This document shows, one piece after another, positions 17,955 through 26,152 of a DNA stretch of 64,000 nt. A program made the translations under genes and the position numbers. Origin of the DNA: Stappia albiluteola (lineage in GTDB: Bacteria > Pseudomonadota > Alphaproteobacteria > Rhizobiales > Stappiaceae); contig NZ_JACFXV010000006.1 of NCBI RefSeq assembly GCF_014050225.1, forward strand, positions 41,481 through 105,480. The letters run 5' to 3'. The notes below the pieces were generated by a model. The model worked only from the letters and a program-made list of their open reading frames with translations, ran no database searches and had not been told where the DNA came from. Within the stretch, counting starts at the first letter, position 1; the number at the start of each line of letters is the position of its first letter.

Positions 17955-18359
17955 TCAGGCAATGGGTGGCTCGTAAAGGCGACCTACAGGCTGCGCCGCC
18001 AAGCCTTCGAGGAAGAGATCGTACATATCGCGACCCGGGCTTCCATCAGTCAAATCCGCTGCCACCGCGAGGTCCGCGACAAAACATAGCCCGTAGCAGC
18101 ACGTGTCATCACGGGCCGTGTCATGATCATGCGCTGCTTGGTCTTCATCGCACTGCGCCTGACTAAGTGAGTGCGAGCCGGTATGAGACCTGCCGTCAAC
18201 CTCAGTATCCATCCAAACGAGGGCGGCATCAGCCGCCCCTTGGATTTCCGCTGGCGATACTGCGGCAAGATGCGGCTGGGAAAGGGACGGCAGGACGAGC
18301 AGGACGGCGATCATCACCATCCGCATTAGCCCACCGAGCGTCCCAATCTTCGCCAACAT
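17955..18359 (-). CDS. small exported Cys-containing protein (134 aa)
   Basis: An N-terminal hydrophobic segment (MVMIAVLLVLPSLSQPHLA) is followed by a His/Asp-rich stretch and CCYGLCFVADL, ending with a Pro-containing tail. AAAGGA precedes ATG 18359. A similarly organised protein is encoded at 26153 beside the second copper cluster. Layout and composition recall small CopL/DUF2946-like exported metal proteins, but this is inference. It is the first gene of the minus-strand copper operon. Confidence 0.6.
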   Translation of the reverse strand: MLAKIGTLGGLMRMVMIAVLLVLPSLSQPHLAAVSPAEIQGAADAALVWMDTEVDGRSHTGSHSLSQAQCDEDQAAHDHDTARDDTCCYGLCFVADLAVAADLTDGSPGRDMYDLFLEGLAAQPVGRLYEPPIA

Positions 18360-19605
18360 CGAATCCTTTTCTCACGATTCGCTTAATCCGAGTAGGCGAG
18401 ATGTATTGTCGCGCCATTTAGAGATCAAGCCCAATCTCGGAGCACTCAACGCGTGCGACCTGTACAGGCCGCCGAAATGACGCGTGAAGGACCAATTAAT
18501 CTCCTGAGCCAATGGTTTTTTCTAAGCTTTGGCTGATCCGGAGCGGAGCTGAATTTTGCGTGATCGCTGTGGCAAGTGGGCACCGCTGAAAGGGCTGTGC
18601 CCGGTTCAAGTCAGGTCCCGCTGCTCGGATAGGCGGCGACGACAAGTGTCTCGGAAAACTTATCCGGTTGCTTTTCGGACAAAATCTTTGCGATTGGTCA
18701 TTCAAACCTTTTCGAAACGGTCTCTCAAGCGTACAACGGTCTGGCGTAAGTTTTCAGCTAGCGAAAAAGTCAAATTTCTGAGGCATATTCGCCCCACCTT
18801 TACGCCCACGGGCTGATACGCAGCAACGCTTTATGGAATAGACTGACTACATCCTAGATAATGCGAATCTCTCATACTGGGAATGATGTGAGTGCCCGCG
18901 CCAGGGATACTCCGCGCCTGCTTCGCAGGTGGCGGCGATAGTTTAACACAGTGACGCTTCTGAAGTCTTGTTGAAGGCAGTGCGCTGCAATTCGGCGGTT
19001 TCCACCTGTGCTCAAGCTGGCGGTGCGTTCGGGGCGGAGATGGGACGCAGCTACACTGACCTGGACAAGCTCGCCACTCATGGCGCCGGGCGCGGCCGAC
19101 GCGAGTCTCGCCGATCGGACGATACCAGTATGGAGCTACATGGCGGGCGCCCAGTACATGCTTTCAGGACACTCGAAGCCTGATTGTTTGGCGAGTTTCC
19201 TTTCGTTGTAACCCCGGCCAAGCCGTCGTCGGATGCGGTAAACTCGGTGGCGGGAAAGGCAACGGCGCTCCTTCGCCGGCTGTTCATCAAGGCAGTCACC
19301 ATCCCTGCATGTCTCTCATCGCGTAAATCCCGCGGCGGTCCGTTCAACCCGCCGTCCGAGAAAATTTCCCCTGCCGCGAAAAGTGCTCCGCTGACGCTGC
19401 GCCCCCGGCGGCCCGTGGCCGCCTATTCTTCGAATAGCGCGCAAGGCGCGCCGGGGTGACGGCAATGCCGTCAACTTTTCCCGGCATTCCTCGCGCCCGC
19501 TTCGCTCCAAATTTTCCCTCCCGGCGGGTCCTCCACTTCGTTCCGGCCCTCCGCTTACGCTGCGGGTGATCCGGCCCGCCTATGCGGTCTTTCCGCTGGA
19601 GCCAT
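18360..19605. other. 1.2-kb region without a convincing gene
   Basis: It should hold the promoter of the copper operon: TTGATC and ATACAT-like boxes are visible on the minus strand near 18410-18440, but this is weak. Only short, low-quality open frames occur. A minus-strand stretch near 19200-19340 has protein-like composition and may be a decayed gene. From about 19400 the sequence regains the GC-rich repeats of the ICE backbone. Confidence 0.45.
19528..19549 (+). repeat. 22-nt extragenic repeat, copy 2
   Basis: This copy differs at one base from that at 10012-10033. Nearby, CGCGCCCGCTTCGC (about 19492) recurs at 20225, showing that the backbone intergenic regions share short repeated blocks. 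Confidence 0.55.
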
Positions 19606-19624
19606 CGCAGGGATGGTCCCTGCG
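19606..19624 (+). promoter_or_regulatory. 8-bp hairpin in the leader of the first DUF736 gene
   Basis: CGCAGGGA and TCCCTGCG flank a 3-nt loop. The stem ends 24 nt before ATG 19649 and just before the AAAGGA ribosome binding site. Confidence 0.58.
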
Positions 19625-19648
19625 ACGAACAGCGAAAGGATTATCACC

Positions 19649-19987
19649 ATGGCCATCACCCTCGGCACGTTCTCCAAGCAGAACGACGGCAGCTTCACCG
19701 GGACCCTCAAGACCCTCAACGTCACCGCCAGCCTCATCGTCGTCCCCGTCGACAAGATGTCCGAAAACGCCCCCGACTATCGCGTCTATGCCGGCAACGG
19801 CCAGCGCTACGAGGTCGGCGCCGGCTGGAGCCAGGTCGCCAAGTCGAGCGGCGAGACCTACCTGAACCTCAAGATCGCCGCGCCGGAATTCGGCCCCAAC
19901 TGGGTACGCGCCCGCCTCGTCAAGCTGGAGACGCCGATGGAGGACCGCACCTCCCACCTCGCCCTGTGGGAGCCGCGCGAGCGCTGA
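19649..19987 (+). CDS. DUF736 protein, copy 1 (112 aa)
   Basis: The sequence begins MAITLGTFSKQNDGSFTG and continues with TLKTLNVTASL, the DUF736 signature found in rhizobial ICEs and plasmids. It is a small, single-domain, soluble protein of unknown function, possibly nucleic-acid binding. A paralogue of 104 residues lies at 59910, so the element has two. AAAGGATTATCACC precedes the ATG. A strong hairpin with T-rich tail follows at 20007. Confidence 0.9.
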   Translation: MAITLGTFSKQNDGSFTGTLKTLNVTASLIVVPVDKMSENAPDYRVYAGNGQRYEVGAGWSQVAKSSGETYLNLKIAAPEFGPNWVRARLVKLETPMEDRTSHLALWEPRER

Positions 19988-20006
19988 TCCCGCCCATTCC
20001 CGAAGA

Positions 20007-20039
20007 CCCCGCCGGAGCGCATCCGGCGGGGCTTATCTT
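20007..20039 (+). terminator. intrinsic terminator after DUF736
   Basis: CCCCGCCGGA and TCCGGCGGGG form a perfect 10-bp stem with loop GCGCA, followed by CTTATCTTC. It begins 19 nt after the DUF736 stop. Confidence 0.62.
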
Positions 20040-20326
20040 CATGCATTCCGCCGCGCCCGACCGCCGCAATCCAATCGGTGTCGGCGCTGGTCGCGCCGAC
20101 GGGCTTTCCGTCTCGATCTTCCCATTCTGCCATCCGGCGCAACGAGCCTGTAAAGGATCGGTGCTGCGCACCCCTCCAAAATACTCCGTTCCGCTGGCGC
20201 TTCACTCCGCATTTTGGCTCCTCCCGCGCCCGCTTCGCGGCGGCTTCGCCGTCCTTGACAGGCTCTATCCGGATGACCGGGGACCCCGTTCTCGACGGGA
20301 GAACGGCTCAATCATAGGAGGTTCCC
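20040..20326 (+). promoter_or_regulatory. leader region with hairpin before the 20327 gene
   Basis: No gene is evident here. CCGTTCTC (20286-20293) and GAGAACGG (20299-20306) form a stem 20 nt before ATG 20327 and its AGGAGG site. The repeated block CGCGCCCGCTTCGC is at 20225. Confidence 0.5.
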
Positions 20327-20539
20327 ATGTCCATCCAGATCAATTTCGGCCACGACATCCGCGTTGAGTATCGCGGCCATTTCTACGCCGAGGACGAGCT
20401 GCGCGAGAGCATCTGGCTCGTCAACATGGAGCTGCGCAATGGCCTGCCGACGCGCGAGCGCATCGAGGCCAAGCGGCAGATCACGGAGATGGAAGCGGCG
20501 CTGACAGCGCTGCTGAACACAGCGGAGGCGGGGCATTGA
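20327..20539 (+). CDS. small ICE protein of unknown function (70 aa)
   Basis: A 70-residue protein starting MSIQINFGHDIRVEYRGHFYAEDEL, with a helical C-terminal half (RERIEAKRQITEMEAALTALLN). No family is recognised. It has a textbook AGGAGG site six bases before the ATG, so it should be well translated. A terminator-like stem overlaps its stop codon, suggesting a monocistronic message. Confidence 0.72.
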   Translation: MSIQINFGHDIRVEYRGHFYAEDELRESIWLVNMELRNGLPTRERIEAKRQITEMEAALTALLNTAEAGH

Positions 20540-20550
20540 GCCCCGCTTTT
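20528..20550 (+). terminator. intrinsic terminator overlapping the stop of the 20327 gene
   Basis: GCGGGGC and GCCCCGC flank ATTGA, which contains the stop codon, and TTTT follows directly. Confidence 0.6.
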
Positions 20551-20703
20551 CGCGGCGTTTTCGAGCCAGACGCCGGTCTCTCGTCCATTCATTGCGAGGG
20601 GGGATCGTTTTCGGCACCCCCCGCTTTTCGATCCTGAGCAAGCGCGCTCCCCGCCGACATCCTTCGCCCATTCGCGTCGAACTTCGCCGAAAGGAGCTAA
20701 AGG

Positions 20704-20943
20704 ATGATCGATCACACATCGAGGGCGGCCGAGGCCCGCAAAGGCTCGCCGTTCCTCTCGACGCGGGAGGCCGCATTCTATCTCGGCCTCTCCTTCCGCA
20801 CCCTCGAAAAGATGCGCCTGACGGGCAACGGCCCGCGTTTCCGCAAGCATGGCCGCTTTGTCCGCTACCACATTGCTGACCTCGATGCCTGGTCGGAAGG
20901 ACGACGGCATTCCTCCACATCTGATGAGGGAGAACGCGGATGA
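20704..20943 (+). CDS. HTH_17/AlpA-like DNA-binding protein (79 aa)
   Basis: The core FLSTREAAFYLGLSFRTLEKMRLTG, then GPRFRKHGRFVRYHIADLDAW, is the MerR-like winged helix of excisionases and AlpA-type regulators. Candidates for its role are recombination directionality factor or activator of transfer genes. AAAGGAG lies just before ATG 20704. It overlaps traF by four bases, so it is transcribed with traF and the lytic transglycosylase gene. Confidence 0.85.
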   Translation: MIDHTSRAAEARKGSPFLSTREAAFYLGLSFRTLEKMRLTGNGPRFRKHGRFVRYHIADLDAWSEGRRHSSTSDEGERG

Positions 20944-21443
20944 AAAGGCCCGCTTTCCTTCCTCTCGCCGCAACGCTTGCAGGCATCGTGCTCGTCGGCT
21001 TCTCCGCCATCGCGCTCCCCCAGCCGCGCCTTGTCTGGAACGCCTCCGCCAGTGCGCCGATCGGTCTTTATCGCGTCGTCTCCGGCACGCCGGAACGCGG
21101 CAACTTCGTCCTCGTCCGCCTCCCGAAATCCATCGAAAAGCTGGCCGCCATCCGCCGCTATCTGCCCGCCGGCGTGCCGCTCATCAAGCGCATTGCCGCC
21201 GTCGCCGGGGATGATGTTTGCGCCTTCGACGGGGCCATCATCGTCAATGGCGAAATCGTTGCCCGCCAGCTCAAGGTGGATCGGGCAGGACGTTCCCTGC
21301 CGCGCTGGAATGAATGCCGGGAACTTGTCCAGGGCGAATTCTTCCTCTTGGGCGAAGCTCCGGACTCCTTCGACAGCCGCTATTTCGGGCCGGTGACGAG
21401 CGCCCGCGTGATCGGGAGGCTCGCGCCGCTATGGATCGACTGA
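20940..21443 (+). CDS. traF: TraF conjugal transfer signal peptidase (167 aa)
   Basis: This is an S26-family peptidase anchored by one N-terminal membrane segment. The catalytic Ser is in SAPIGLY (Ser38) and the catalytic Lys in PLIKRIAA (Lys83). DSFDSRYFGPV near the C-terminus is the conserved box of the family. In IncP-like systems TraF matures the TrbC pilin, which is encoded here at 51507, 30 kb away. It overlaps both neighbours, the HTH gene and the transglycosylase gene. Confidence 0.9.
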   Translation: MKRPAFLPLAATLAGIVLVGFSAIALPQPRLVWNASASAPIGLYRVVSGTPERGNFVLVRLPKSIEKLAAIRRYLPAGVPLIKRIAAVAGDDVCAFDGAIIVNGEIVARQLKVDRAGRSLPRWNECRELVQGEFFLLGEAPDSFDSRYFGPVTSARVIGRLAPLWID

Positions 21444-22078
21444 GCCCCCTTATTTTCGCGGCCGCCACCATCATTTCACCGGCCTATGCAGCGCCGCTCG
21501 ACCAGTTTCAGGCGCATATCAAAGAGGCGTCACAGCGTTTCGGCATCCCCGCCAGATGGATCGAGGCGGTCATCATGGCCGAGAGCAACGGCGATGTGTG
21601 CGCCGTCTCACCCAAGGGCGCCATGGGCCTGATGCAGCTCATGCCGGAGACCTGGGTCGAGTTGCGCGATCAGCATGACCTCGGCGCCGATCCCTTCGAT
21701 CCGCGCGCGAACATCCTCGCCGGAACCGCCTATCTCAAGGCCATGCAGGACCGTTTCGGCTATCCGGCGCTCTTCGCCGCCTACAACGCCGGACCGGGCC
21801 GCTACGAGGACCATCTGCGGACCGGAAAGCCGTTTCCCACCGAGACCCGCGCCTATGTCGCGCGCATCGCAGAGACGCTCGCGGACGCGGGCGGATTCGC
21901 TTCGGACGGAATGAATTTACCGCCGACCGACACGCGGAATCCCGATCAAATCGCCTCCGGGCATCGGCTCTTTTTCTCTCTCTCGAAGACGAAAAACGAG
22001 GCCGCAGGCGACGACAAATCGTTGCTGAGCGGAGCGCTTTTCGTGCCGCTTTCGACGCGAAAACCGGATGAAAAATGA
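21431..22078 (+). CDS. lytic transglycosylase, VirB1/TrbN-like (215 aa)
   Basis: A signal peptide (residues 1-20, ending AYA) precedes an SLT domain. The catalytic Glu is in IMAESNGD (Glu51), followed by GAMGLMQLMPET and AAYNAGPGRYE, the standard motifs. It opens the peptidoglycan for the mating channel. It overlaps traF by 13 bases. The C-terminal 60 residues are polar and variable. ATG 21431 gives a proper signal peptide. Longer readings run into traF. Confidence 0.9.
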   Translation: MDRLSPLIFAAATIISPAYAAPLDQFQAHIKEASQRFGIPARWIEAVIMAESNGDVCAVSPKGAMGLMQLMPETWVELRDQHDLGADPFDPRANILAGTAYLKAMQDRFGYPALFAAYNAGPGRYEDHLRTGKPFPTETRAYVARIAETLADAGGFASDGMNLPPTDTRNPDQIASGHRLFFSLSKTKNEAAGDDKSLLSGALFVPLSTRKPDEK

Positions 22079-22133
22079 GGCGAGAAATGCGTCGCCAGAG
22101 TTCGCTTCCGGTGCGCTTCTCGCTCCTTCCTTC

Positions 22134-22170
22134 GCCCGGCGGCGCGGCTTCGCCGCTGCCGGGCTTTCTC
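22134..22170 (+). terminator. GC-rich hairpin with T-rich tail after the transglycosylase gene
   Basis: GCCCGGC at 22134 pairs with GCCGGGC ending at 22164, with an inner GCGGC/GCCGC stem, followed by TTTCTC. It separates the traF operon from the relaxase leader. Confidence 0.45.
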
Positions 22171-22252
22171 GCCATCAGTCGATGTGATCGCGGATGATCG
22201 TGGATGGTCGCAGGCAGGCTCAGGGAAGCCGCGTAAGGCAAGATGAAGCTCC

Positions 22253-22390
22253 GGCACCATCTGCGGTGTCGCGCATCGTAAGCCTTTGTCTGCACATCGG
22301 TTTTTCCGTGGGCGGATGGTGCCATGCACCTCCGCCGTGGTGCCATGGGGGGCGCAATGCCCCGGATTTCCTGGGGGCGATTGGCACCAA
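22253..22390. repeat. four GGTGCCA repeats before the relaxase (candidate oriT or operator)
   Basis: GGTGCCA or its complement TGGCACC occurs at 22253-22260 (as GGCACCAT), 22316-22325, 22338-22346 and 22381-22390, in both orientations. GGGGC/GCCCC flank GCAAT near 22350. The array lies within the 365-nt non-coding region immediately upstream of the relaxase, the usual place for an origin of transfer. No nick site can be fixed from sequence alone. Confidence 0.45.
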
Positions 22391-22443
22391 TTTCCAGAGG
22401 CTCGTTTCGCGCCCATTTTATAGGGATTGATGAGGAGCGGACC

Positions 22444-24432
22444 GTGTTCGACGACGACGATTTCAAACCCAAACTCGGCAAGATCCGCTCGCGCGGCTCG
22501 AAGGGCGGACGCAAATTCCTGCATCAGGTTTTGGCTGCATCGAACCTCGCACGCGGCGGGGCGGGCGGCACACGTAAGTCCCGCTTCACTGGCAGCCGTA
22601 TCGGGCGCGGCGCCGGCGTGGGACGTGTGCTTGTCAATCGCGACCGTTACGCCGCCTTCCGCCAGCGCCGCGTCATCATCAAGTCCCGCATCGTCAAGCT
22701 GGCCGGGAAGGGGATGGCCAAGGGACTGGAAGGCGCGCGGGCGCATCTGCGCTATATCCAGCGCGACGGCGTGACCCGCGAGGGGGAGCCGGGCGAGCTT
22801 TACGGCGCCGAGCAGGACCAGGCGGACGGCAAGGCCTTCCTGGAACGCTCGGAGGGCGACCGCCATCAGTTCCGCTTCATCGTCTCGGCCGAGGACGGCG
22901 CGGAATACGACGACCTCAAGCCGCTCACCCGTCGCCTGATGACCCGCATGGAGGAAGATCTCGGTACCAAGCTCGATTGGGTGGCGGTCGATCATTACAA
23001 CACCGGCCATCCGCACACGCATATCCTGCTGCGCGGCCACGACGAGCGCGGCAAGGATCTCATCATCGCCCGCGATTACATCACCACCGGCATGCGCGAG
23101 CGCGCAGCCGAGATCGTCAGCCTGGATTTCGGGCCGCGGTCGGATTTCGAGATCGAGGGCCGGCTGCGCCGCGAGGTCGAGCAGGAGCGTCTGACCAGGA
23201 TTGATCGCCGCCTCGTCCGCGACATGGACGAGGCGGGTCTCGTCGCCGCGACCGACCGCGACGCCTTCCAGCAGAGCCTGTGCGTGGGCCGGCTGCAGAA
23301 GCTGAGGCGGCTCGGCTTAGCCGTGGAACTTCGCCCCGGCCAGTGGCGGCTGGAAGTGGGGCTGGAGGATACGCTCCGCCGCATGGGCGAGCGCGGCGAC
23401 ATCATCAAGACCATGCATCGCGAAATGGCCGGAAGAAGCATCGCCCGCAGCCCCGGCGACTACGCGATCCTCGTCCTAGGAGACCCGACCACGAACCCCG
23501 TCACCGGGCGCGTGGTGGCGCGCGGGCTGTCCGACGAACTCAAGGACCGGCATTACCTCATTGTCGACGGGGTGGATGGGCGGACCCATTACGTCGACAT
23601 CGGCAGGGGCGAGGCGACCGAGCCGACACCGGACGGCAACATTGTCCGTGTGACGCCGAAGACCATCGAGCCTCGGCGAGTAGACCGAACCGTCGCCGAG
23701 GTCGCCGCCGCCAACGACGGGCGCTACACCATCGACCTGCACCTCAAGCATGATCCCCGCGCCACCGAGGGATACGCCGAGACCCACGTGCGGCGGCTCG
23801 AGGCCATCCGCCGCGCCACCGGCGGCGTTGCCCGCGAGCCTGACGGTACCTGGATCATCGCGCCCGACCATCTCGACCGGGTGATGGAATATGAGCGGAG
23901 CCTTGCTCGCACAGCGCCGGTCATCGTGGAGAAGCTTTCCCATCTCACTCTCGACCAGCAGGTGGGCACCGACGGCGCCACCTGGCTCGACCGCGAGCTC
24001 CTCTCGGATCATCCCGAGCCCAGCCGAGACTCCGGTTTCGGCCGTGAGCTGCACGAGGCGCAGGCGCGCCGTCGGCAATGGCTGATCGCCGAGGGCCTCG
24101 CTCACGAGGAACGGGATCGGATCGTCTATCGCGCCAACATGCTGGCGACCCTGCGTCGGCGCGAGCTTGCTCGTGTTGCCGGTCAGCTCTCCAACCAGCT
24201 CGGGCTTTCCTACGTCGAGACTCGCTCAGGCGAGCCGGTGGAAGGGACGCTCCGCCGCTCCGTCGAACTCGCCAGCGGCAAATACGCCCTTGTCGAGAAC
24301 AGCCGTGAATTCACCCTCGTCCCCTGGAGGCCCGTCCTCGAACGCCACATCGGCAAGCAGGTCTCCGGCATCATGCGCGGCGACGGCATCACCTGGAGCA
24401 TAGGAAAGCAGAGGGGATTGGGGATTTCGTGA
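22444..24432 (+). CDS. DUF3363 relaxase/mobilisation protein (662 aa)
   Basis: A histidine cluster for metal binding is visible at His184, His189, His191 and His193 in HYNTGHPHTHILL, with RYIQRDG upstream near residue 104. The rest is the long DUF3363 region of rhizobial relaxases. The protein should nick oriT, stay covalently bound to the 5' end through a Tyr and be recruited by TraG. GTG 22444 follows GAGGAGCGG. Residues read upstream of it look non-coding. The C-terminus is followed by 0.6 kb of low-GC DNA where the second cargo block begins, so the usual relaxase-traG neighbourhood has been split. Confidence 0.85.
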   Translation: MFDDDDFKPKLGKIRSRGSKGGRKFLHQVLAASNLARGGAGGTRKSRFTGSRIGRGAGVGRVLVNRDRYAAFRQRRVIIKSRIVKLAGKGMAKGLEGARAHLRYIQRDGVTREGEPGELYGAEQDQADGKAFLERSEGDRHQFRFIVSAEDGAEYDDLKPLTRRLMTRMEEDLGTKLDWVAVDHYNTGHPHTHILLRGHDERGKDLIIARDYITTGMRERAAEIVSLDFGPRSDFEIEGRLRREVEQERLTRIDRRLVRDMDEAGLVAATDRDAFQQSLCVGRLQKLRRLGLAVELRPGQWRLEVGLEDTLRRMGERGDIIKTMHREMAGRSIARSPGDYAILVLGDPTTNPVTGRVVARGLSDELKDRHYLIVDGVDGRTHYVDIGRGEATEPTPDGNIVRVTPKTIEPRRVDRTVAEVAAANDGRYTIDLHLKHDPRATEGYAETHVRRLEAIRRATGGVAREPDGTWIIAPDHLDRVMEYERSLARTAPVIVEKLSHLTLDQQVGTDGATWLDRELLSDHPEPSRDSGFGRELHEAQARRRQWLIAEGLAHEERDRIVYRANMLATLRRRELARVAGQLSNQLGLSYVETRSGEPVEGTLRRSVELASGKYALVENSREFTLVPWRPVLERHIGKQVSGIMRGDGITWSIGKQRGLGIS

Positions 24433-25070
24433 GAATCTTTCAACCTGACCATTCCATCAATGATGCCTTGATGTTTTCTAGAATCGTTGCTGACATCGGA
24501 GCTCCGCCAGCATGAATCCAAATCCCATTTGGGTAGATTTGGTTCGCAGAAGTCCTTATGGAATATGGTCATGGCGCGCAGCACGCCACGTGCTCCTTGT
24601 CAGCGTTATTGGCGACAACACCAATGCCGACACGACGAGCCGGCCTGTTTGTGTGTCATGCTCGTGCAATCATCATGCCCGCAGTAATGATTGCGATATT
24701 GGCATTATTGCTACCACCACCGGACTCGGCGCATTGGTCGGCACGCCGCAGTAGGTTTAGCGCAGATTGTAGTTGTCACGACCCTGGTGCTGGCGAGGAT
24801 GATCGTCATTGTACCCATGGTTATGAATGAGTGATCATTGTCCTAGCTTCCTTTGGTGTAGAGCAATGCGGCGCCGCCCGCGTGTACCCACTTGTGCGTG
24901 TGTTTGCCGTTGTAATAGTGGTTCGGGGCGCCCAGCGATGTCGGCGTCAACTGATAGGGAAGACAACTATTTCCGCCTCGGGCTCCGTCTTCTGCACCGT
25001 GTGGTTATGGCGAAGGGCGCCTAACAGTGCTTTGTGCCGTGGGCGGACGGTTCGCGCACCAGCAATGTCT
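24433..25070. other. 638-nt region without a recognisable gene
   Basis: GC is visibly lower than in the backbone. Short open frames occur but none has a ribosome binding site or a recognisable domain. This is the left border of cargo site 2. Confidence 0.45.
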
Positions 25071-25523
25071 TCATTTGCGGAGGATGCGGCGGCGCTCCTC
25101 AAGTTCCTTCTTGCAAATCTCGCCCCAGGCGAAGCGATCCTCGATAATTTCCAGACGTGCTCGCGCAGGTGGCGGACAATGCGGCGGCAATGGCGGAACC
25201 CTTGTCCACCCCACACGAACCAAATTTATACGCTGCTCCATAATTGCGTTGAATCCGGTCAGGTCGCCTAGGCCGACATCGCCGCTCATGGCCAGTATGA
25301 GTACCGGCCCGGTTAGGATCGTGCCGGCGGGCATTGGCTCGGACGTCGGCTTGCCCTTCAGGTATGCTTCCGGCTCGGCCTCGAACTTCTCCTCGCAGCA
25401 TTCCGAACAGAAATAGTGCTTCTCGCCGACGTGCTGGTGTAGGAAGCGGGCCGTAGCGCGCCTGACCGTCATTCCGCAGACGGGATCCTCGAACATTTTG
25501 GTGGCGTCACCGACAGTTTCCAT
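25071..25523 (-). CDS. YHS-domain protein, possibly a truncated copper ATPase (150 aa)
   Basis: Residues 11-55 form a YHS domain: DPVCGMTVRRATARF and HYFCSECCEEKFEAEP, with the metal-binding cysteines. Copper P-type ATPases of rhizobia often start with such a domain. After residue 60 the sequence loses any similarity I can recognise, so this may be a 5' fragment of a decayed copA or a free YHS protein with a new tail. It is divergent from the CueR-like gene, as copA would be. Confidence is good for the domain and low for an intact gene. Confidence 0.55.
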   Translation of the reverse strand: METVGDATKMFEDPVCGMTVRRATARFLHQHVGEKHYFCSECCEEKFEAEPEAYLKGKPTSEPMPAGTILTGPVLILAMSGDVGLGDLTGFNAIMEQRINLVRVGWTRVPPLPPHCPPPARARLEIIEDRFAWGEICKKELEERRRILRK

Positions 25524-25608
25524 GTTCCTGCCTCAGACTGGCCACTCCTAGAAAATGGCGATTCCAGTCACTAGGAGGTCAAGAAATGAAATTTCTTGCT
25601 CTCGCGGC

Positions 25609-25640
25609 TTGACCTTCCAGTGGATGGAATCTCTATCTTG
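25609..25640 (+). promoter_or_regulatory. MerR-type promoter of the CueR-like gene
   Basis: TTGACC and TATCTT are separated by 19 bases, the long spacer typical of MerR-family promoters. The spacer starts with CCTTCC and contains GGAAT, an imperfect match to the ACCTTCC-N7-GGAAGGT copper box. The regulator probably controls its own gene here. Confidence 0.6.
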
Positions 25641-25669
25641 AACTCGATCGCACATAAGTTGTGCACTCG

Positions 25670-26143
25670 ATGAACATTGGCGACGTCTCCGAATGCTGTG
25701 GCCTGCCGGCCAAGACGATTCGGTACTATGAGGATATCGGTCTCGTGCAGCCCGCGCGCCGCGAGAACGGCTATCGTGAATTCGCGCGCCGCGATCTTCA
25801 CAAGCTGGCGTTTCTCGGTCGAGCTCGTTCGCTTGGCTTCAGCATCAAGGAATGCCGGTCCTTGCTGTCGCTCTACGAGGATCGCAAGAGGTCCAGTTCC
25901 GACGTTAAGGCAATCGCGCGGACACATCTGGACCGTATCGATCGGAAGATCGAGGAGCTGCAGGCGCTGAGTGCGACGCTACGTGACCTCGTCGAACGCT
26001 GCCAGGGAGACGACCGCCCCGAATGCCCGATCATGGACGATCTGGCCCGGCCCGCCCCCAACGAGCACCCCGCACCGCTGATGTCACGCGCCTCTTCGAA
26101 ATGTGACAACGCATCGCTGGAAAATCGTTCGGCGCGAATGTAA
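25670..26143 (+). CDS. cueR: CueR-like copper-responsive MerR regulator (157 aa)
   Basis: The winged helix starts MNIGDVSECCGLPAKTIRYYE. The metal loop has Cys111 and Cys119 (CQGDDRPEC) and Ser77, matching CueR positions 112, 120 and 77 that select Cu(I), Ag(I) or Au(I). ATG 25670 matches the family start. GTG 25661 is possible. The C-terminal tail after residue 125 is longer than usual. It lies upstream of the exported protein and multicopper oxidase genes, which it probably controls. Confidence 0.88.
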   Translation: MNIGDVSECCGLPAKTIRYYEDIGLVQPARRENGYREFARRDLHKLAFLGRARSLGFSIKECRSLLSLYEDRKRSSSDVKAIARTHLDRIDRKIEELQALSATLRDLVERCQGDDRPECPIMDDLARPAPNEHPAPLMSRASSKCDNASLENRSARM

Positions 26144-26152
26144 CCTGATCTA

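Noticed and set aside
18496..19460. several short open frames in the cargo gap
   Set aside because: No ribosome binding sites, no domains and low complexity. They are noted only as possible decayed genes.
24512..25024. overlapping short frames after the relaxase gene
   Set aside because: None has a domain or good start. The hydrophobic stretch near 24660-24720 could not be supported as a protein.
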